This document shows, in pieces, positions 9,110-11,000 of a stretch of DNA of 11,000 nt; position 1 is the stretch's first letter; the number at the start of each line of letters is the position of its first letter. The position numbers and the translations under genes are program-made. Origin of the DNA: Owenia fusiformis (taxonomy: Eukaryota > Annelida > Polychaeta > Sabellida > Oweniidae); contig CAIIXF020000461.1 of the NCBI GenBank assembly GCA_903813345.2, positions 1 through 11,000 of the forward strand, read 5' to 3'. The notes below the pieces were generated by a model that was given only the letters and a program-made list of their open reading frames with translations, searched no databases and was not told where the DNA came from.

Positions 9110-10759
9110 ATGTTCACATGCGTTCAAGATAATAAAAGTTTCGAAAGACGTTGGAATTTCCTAAGACATTTAAAAACTGTACATGGACTATCTGACCTAG
9201 GAAAACAACAGTACTTAAAACAGGACGGTCCAACTCTAAGAGAGAATAAACATTCAGCAATGTCGGCGCATGAGCAAAATATCACATCTTCAGCTCTAAA
9301 ACTCATTCATCCGTATACCCTCATTGCCAGTGGCCCAACATCTAGCGGAAAGACCGTATGGGTAAAAAGGCTCTTAGAAAAAAGCACCGTTTCCATGTCA
9401 CCAGCTCCACAAAGAATAATATATTGCTATGGACAATGGCAACCTGCCTATCAAGAAATGATAGACACTGTTCCAAACATAGAATTCTTAAAAGGTATTC
9501 CTGATGATTTAGGAGAGGATGACTTCCTAGACGTTACTGTACCTAATCTCATTGTCATGGATGATTTGATGTCAGATCTATCAAGTAGCAAAGTCGTGTC
9601 AGACTTGTTCACCAAAGGTAGTCATCATAGAAATTTGAGCGTCATCTGCCTTTTACAGAATGCATTCCACCATGGGAAAGAAGCTCGAACAATGAGCTTA
9701 AATACACACTACATGATTCTATTTCGCAACCCCAGAGATAAATTGCAAATCACAACATTGGCCAGGCAGATATTTCCAGGGAAAACCGGTGTATTTCTAA
9801 GTGCATTCCGAGAAGCTACTAAAAAACCTTACGGCTGCCTCTTTGTAGATTTGAAATCGACCACACAGGAAAAAGACATGCTAAAGCCCAATCCGACTTT
9901 GTCTAGTGATATTGACAGTCCAGTTAATTCGAAGTTGGTGGAACAAAACGGGGGAGCTAGAGATGTCAGCAGACCACTAAGGCGGAATGGTGTTGATGAT
10001 GATGATAACATGAAAGTGAGATTCAGGCCCCCGGGGAAATTAGATTTAGAATCAGCACATCAAGAGAAGGGGGTGGTCATCCCAAAGAAAAGAACAACAT
10101 TCACAGACCATGTTTATGGGTCAGATACTCAGGGTAGAACTCTTCAACAAGTGGGTCTTGGCAGTGAAAAAAATCCTGACAACAATCGCTGTAACAACTG
10201 CGGGGAGTTCAACATTAAGTCGAATATTTCTGATGATATTGAAACTGATGATAGCGACGCTGAAGATGACACGAGTGATGAAAGATTACAACACCCCTTA
10301 AAAAGAAGGAAAATGAATGATGGAGATGTTCATAATGACAACACCGAGCCATCTGAAATATGGAAAGACATAGTTAGTCCTATCATTGATGAGTTACAGC
10401 CAAAGTACCAAAGCAAAGTGTTGGAACATATGACTGATGGTGACTCCAGAGAAGATGCTAAGCGAACAGCCCATGATGATATGGTGAATGTGATGCGTAA
10501 AATGTTGAAGAAATCATTTGAAAATAAGATAAACTTCACTCTACGATTATTTAAAGATCCTATATTTCTTAGAGTAAGGACAACTATGGAGTATCTACTA
10601 GACCAAGGCTTTAGTCTGAAAGAAGCTATTCCTACTGCAGTACGTATGCGCAAAGAACTATTGTACAATTTATTGAGAGACTACGATGAAATGGGGAGTG
10701 ATTCAAATACCAGCGACGATGATGATGATATTGACTCTGACAATATAGATATGCATTAA
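9110..10759 (+). CDS. P-loop packaging-type ATPase with degenerate zinc finger and acidic C-terminal region
   Basis: A protein of 549 residues. The start has C2H2-finger spacing, C4-x2-D7-x12-H20-x4-H25, with Asp in place of the second cysteine. The ATPase core runs from about 65 to 260. It has Walker A GPTSSGKT (75-82) and a Walker B LIVMDD (147-152) with the paired acidic residues usual in viral FtsK/HerA/A32-type packaging ATPases, followed by FTKGSHHRNLSVICLLQN (167-184) and LFRNPRDK (204-211). Such enzymes drive genome entry into capsids of Polintons and related viruses. A low-complexity linker (about 265-410) has acidic runs, C361-x2-C364 and a basic PLKRRKM (396-402) that may be a nuclear localisation signal. 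A helical, charged C-terminal region (about 415-525) precedes an Asp-rich tail (532-547). An upstream ATG at 9094 opens only a 12-codon frame in another phase, ending at 9132. The adjacent protease supports a viral origin. No internal break is seen, so the gene looks functional. The exact ATPase subfamily is less sure than the P-loop assignment. Confidence 0.88.
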   Translation: MFTCVQDNKSFERRWNFLRHLKTVHGLSDLGKQQYLKQDGPTLRENKHSAMSAHEQNITSSALKLIHPYTLIASGPTSSGKTVWVKRLLEKSTVSMSPAPQRIIYCYGQWQPAYQEMIDTVPNIEFLKGIPDDLGEDDFLDVTVPNLIVMDDLMSDLSSSKVVSDLFTKGSHHRNLSVICLLQNAFHHGKEARTMSLNTHYMILFRNPRDKLQITTLARQIFPGKTGVFLSAFREATKKPYGCLFVDLKSTTQEKDMLKPNPTLSSDIDSPVNSKLVEQNGGARDVSRPLRRNGVDDDDNMKVRFRPPGKLDLESAHQEKGVVIPKKRTTFTDHVYGSDTQGRTLQQVGLGSEKNPDNNRCNNCGEFNIKSNISDDIETDDSDAEDDTSDERLQHPLKRRKMNDGDVHNDNTEPSEIWKDIVSPIIDELQPKYQSKVLEHMTDGDSREDAKRTAHDDMVNVMRKMLKKSFENKINFTLRLFKDPIFLRVRTTMEYLLDQGFSLKEAIPTAVRMRKELLYNLLRDYDEMGSDSNTSDDDDDIDSDNIDMH

Positions 10760-10892
10760 TGAACTACAGATAAAATATAAATTGCATTTACGAATGAGAT
10801 GGCCTTTCACAAATTTCAATGAGAATATGCTAAACATATTATTTTTGTTTTTGACATTAGGTAACAACTGTGTACATGATGATAGAGTAGCA

Positions 10893-10898
10893 AATAAA
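10893..10898 (+). terminator. Poly(A) signal after the ATPase gene
   Basis: AATAAA lies about 135 bases after the ATPase stop in an AT-rich trailer. The 126-aa gene has no such signal before the ATPase start. The two genes may therefore share one transcript ending here, which is inferred from motifs only. Confidence 0.45.
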
Positions 10899-10956
10899 TA
10901 ACCAAATAAGCTAAAATAACTCTTGAATGATTAATTTATTACTGTCACTTAATTGA

Positions 10957-10979
10957 CTGGCTGGCTGGCTGGCTGGCTG
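10957..10979. repeat. CTGG microsatellite
   Basis: Five perfect CTGG units plus a partial sixth form a short simple repeat 200 bases after the ATPase gene. No inverted match to the region right of the satellite junction was found by eye, so nothing here marks the end of an element. Confidence 0.9.
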
Positions 10980-11000
10980 TCCAGTCTTTTAGAACTGAAC

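Noticed and set aside
10330-10668. Minus-strand open frame of 112 codons within the ATPase gene
   Set aside because: It lies opposite the C-terminal coding part of the ATPase and shows no domain or promoter of its own.
5082-11000. Terminal inverted repeats of a complete Polinton
   Set aside because: By eye, the region after 5082 has no reverse-complement match near the right end of the window.

Overview
The window looks like nuclear DNA of an invertebrate animal, AT-rich and dominated by repeats. The sequence alone does not fix the phylum. A bivalve or other aquatic invertebrate is a guess, based on the kind of virus-derived genes seen. The three complete reading frames run from ATG and two are followed by AATAAA signals. 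There are no bacterial operon or ribosome-binding features.

Layout. Bases 1-72 are a short unique flank. From about 73 to 5081 lies a tandem satellite of 186-bp monomers in three types (A, B, C), which repeat as a 558-bp trimer. Nine trimers fit almost exactly. This is a higher-order repeat, and no gene lies in it. The array stops abruptly at 5081. A unique region follows with a plausible promoter (5182-5299) and an intact 228-aa orphan gene (5468-6154) with its own poly(A) signal. A near-identical 48-bp promoter-like block occurs on both sides of that gene. From 6420 to 7925 there is a degenerate repeat field built from TGAGTAA/TTACTC words, with ten exact AP-1-type heptamers and a long inverted repeat at its right end.

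The right third (8102-10759) holds a virus-like gene cluster, all on the plus strand. It has an adenovirus-type cysteine protease (adenain-like) broken by one in-frame TAA, a 126-aa basic-tailed orphan protein, and a 549-aa protein with a P-loop ATPase resembling viral genome-packaging enzymes (FtsK/HerA/A32 type). A protease next to a packaging ATPase is typical of Polinton/Maverick elements and adintovirus-like endogenous viruses. In that setting the protease would mature the capsid and the ATPase would pump DNA into it. No hexon, penton, DNA polymerase B or integrase is visible, so this is either part of a larger element continuing beyond 11000 or a decayed remnant. The broken protease beside intact neighbours suggests recent decay, a sequencing error, or stop readthrough.
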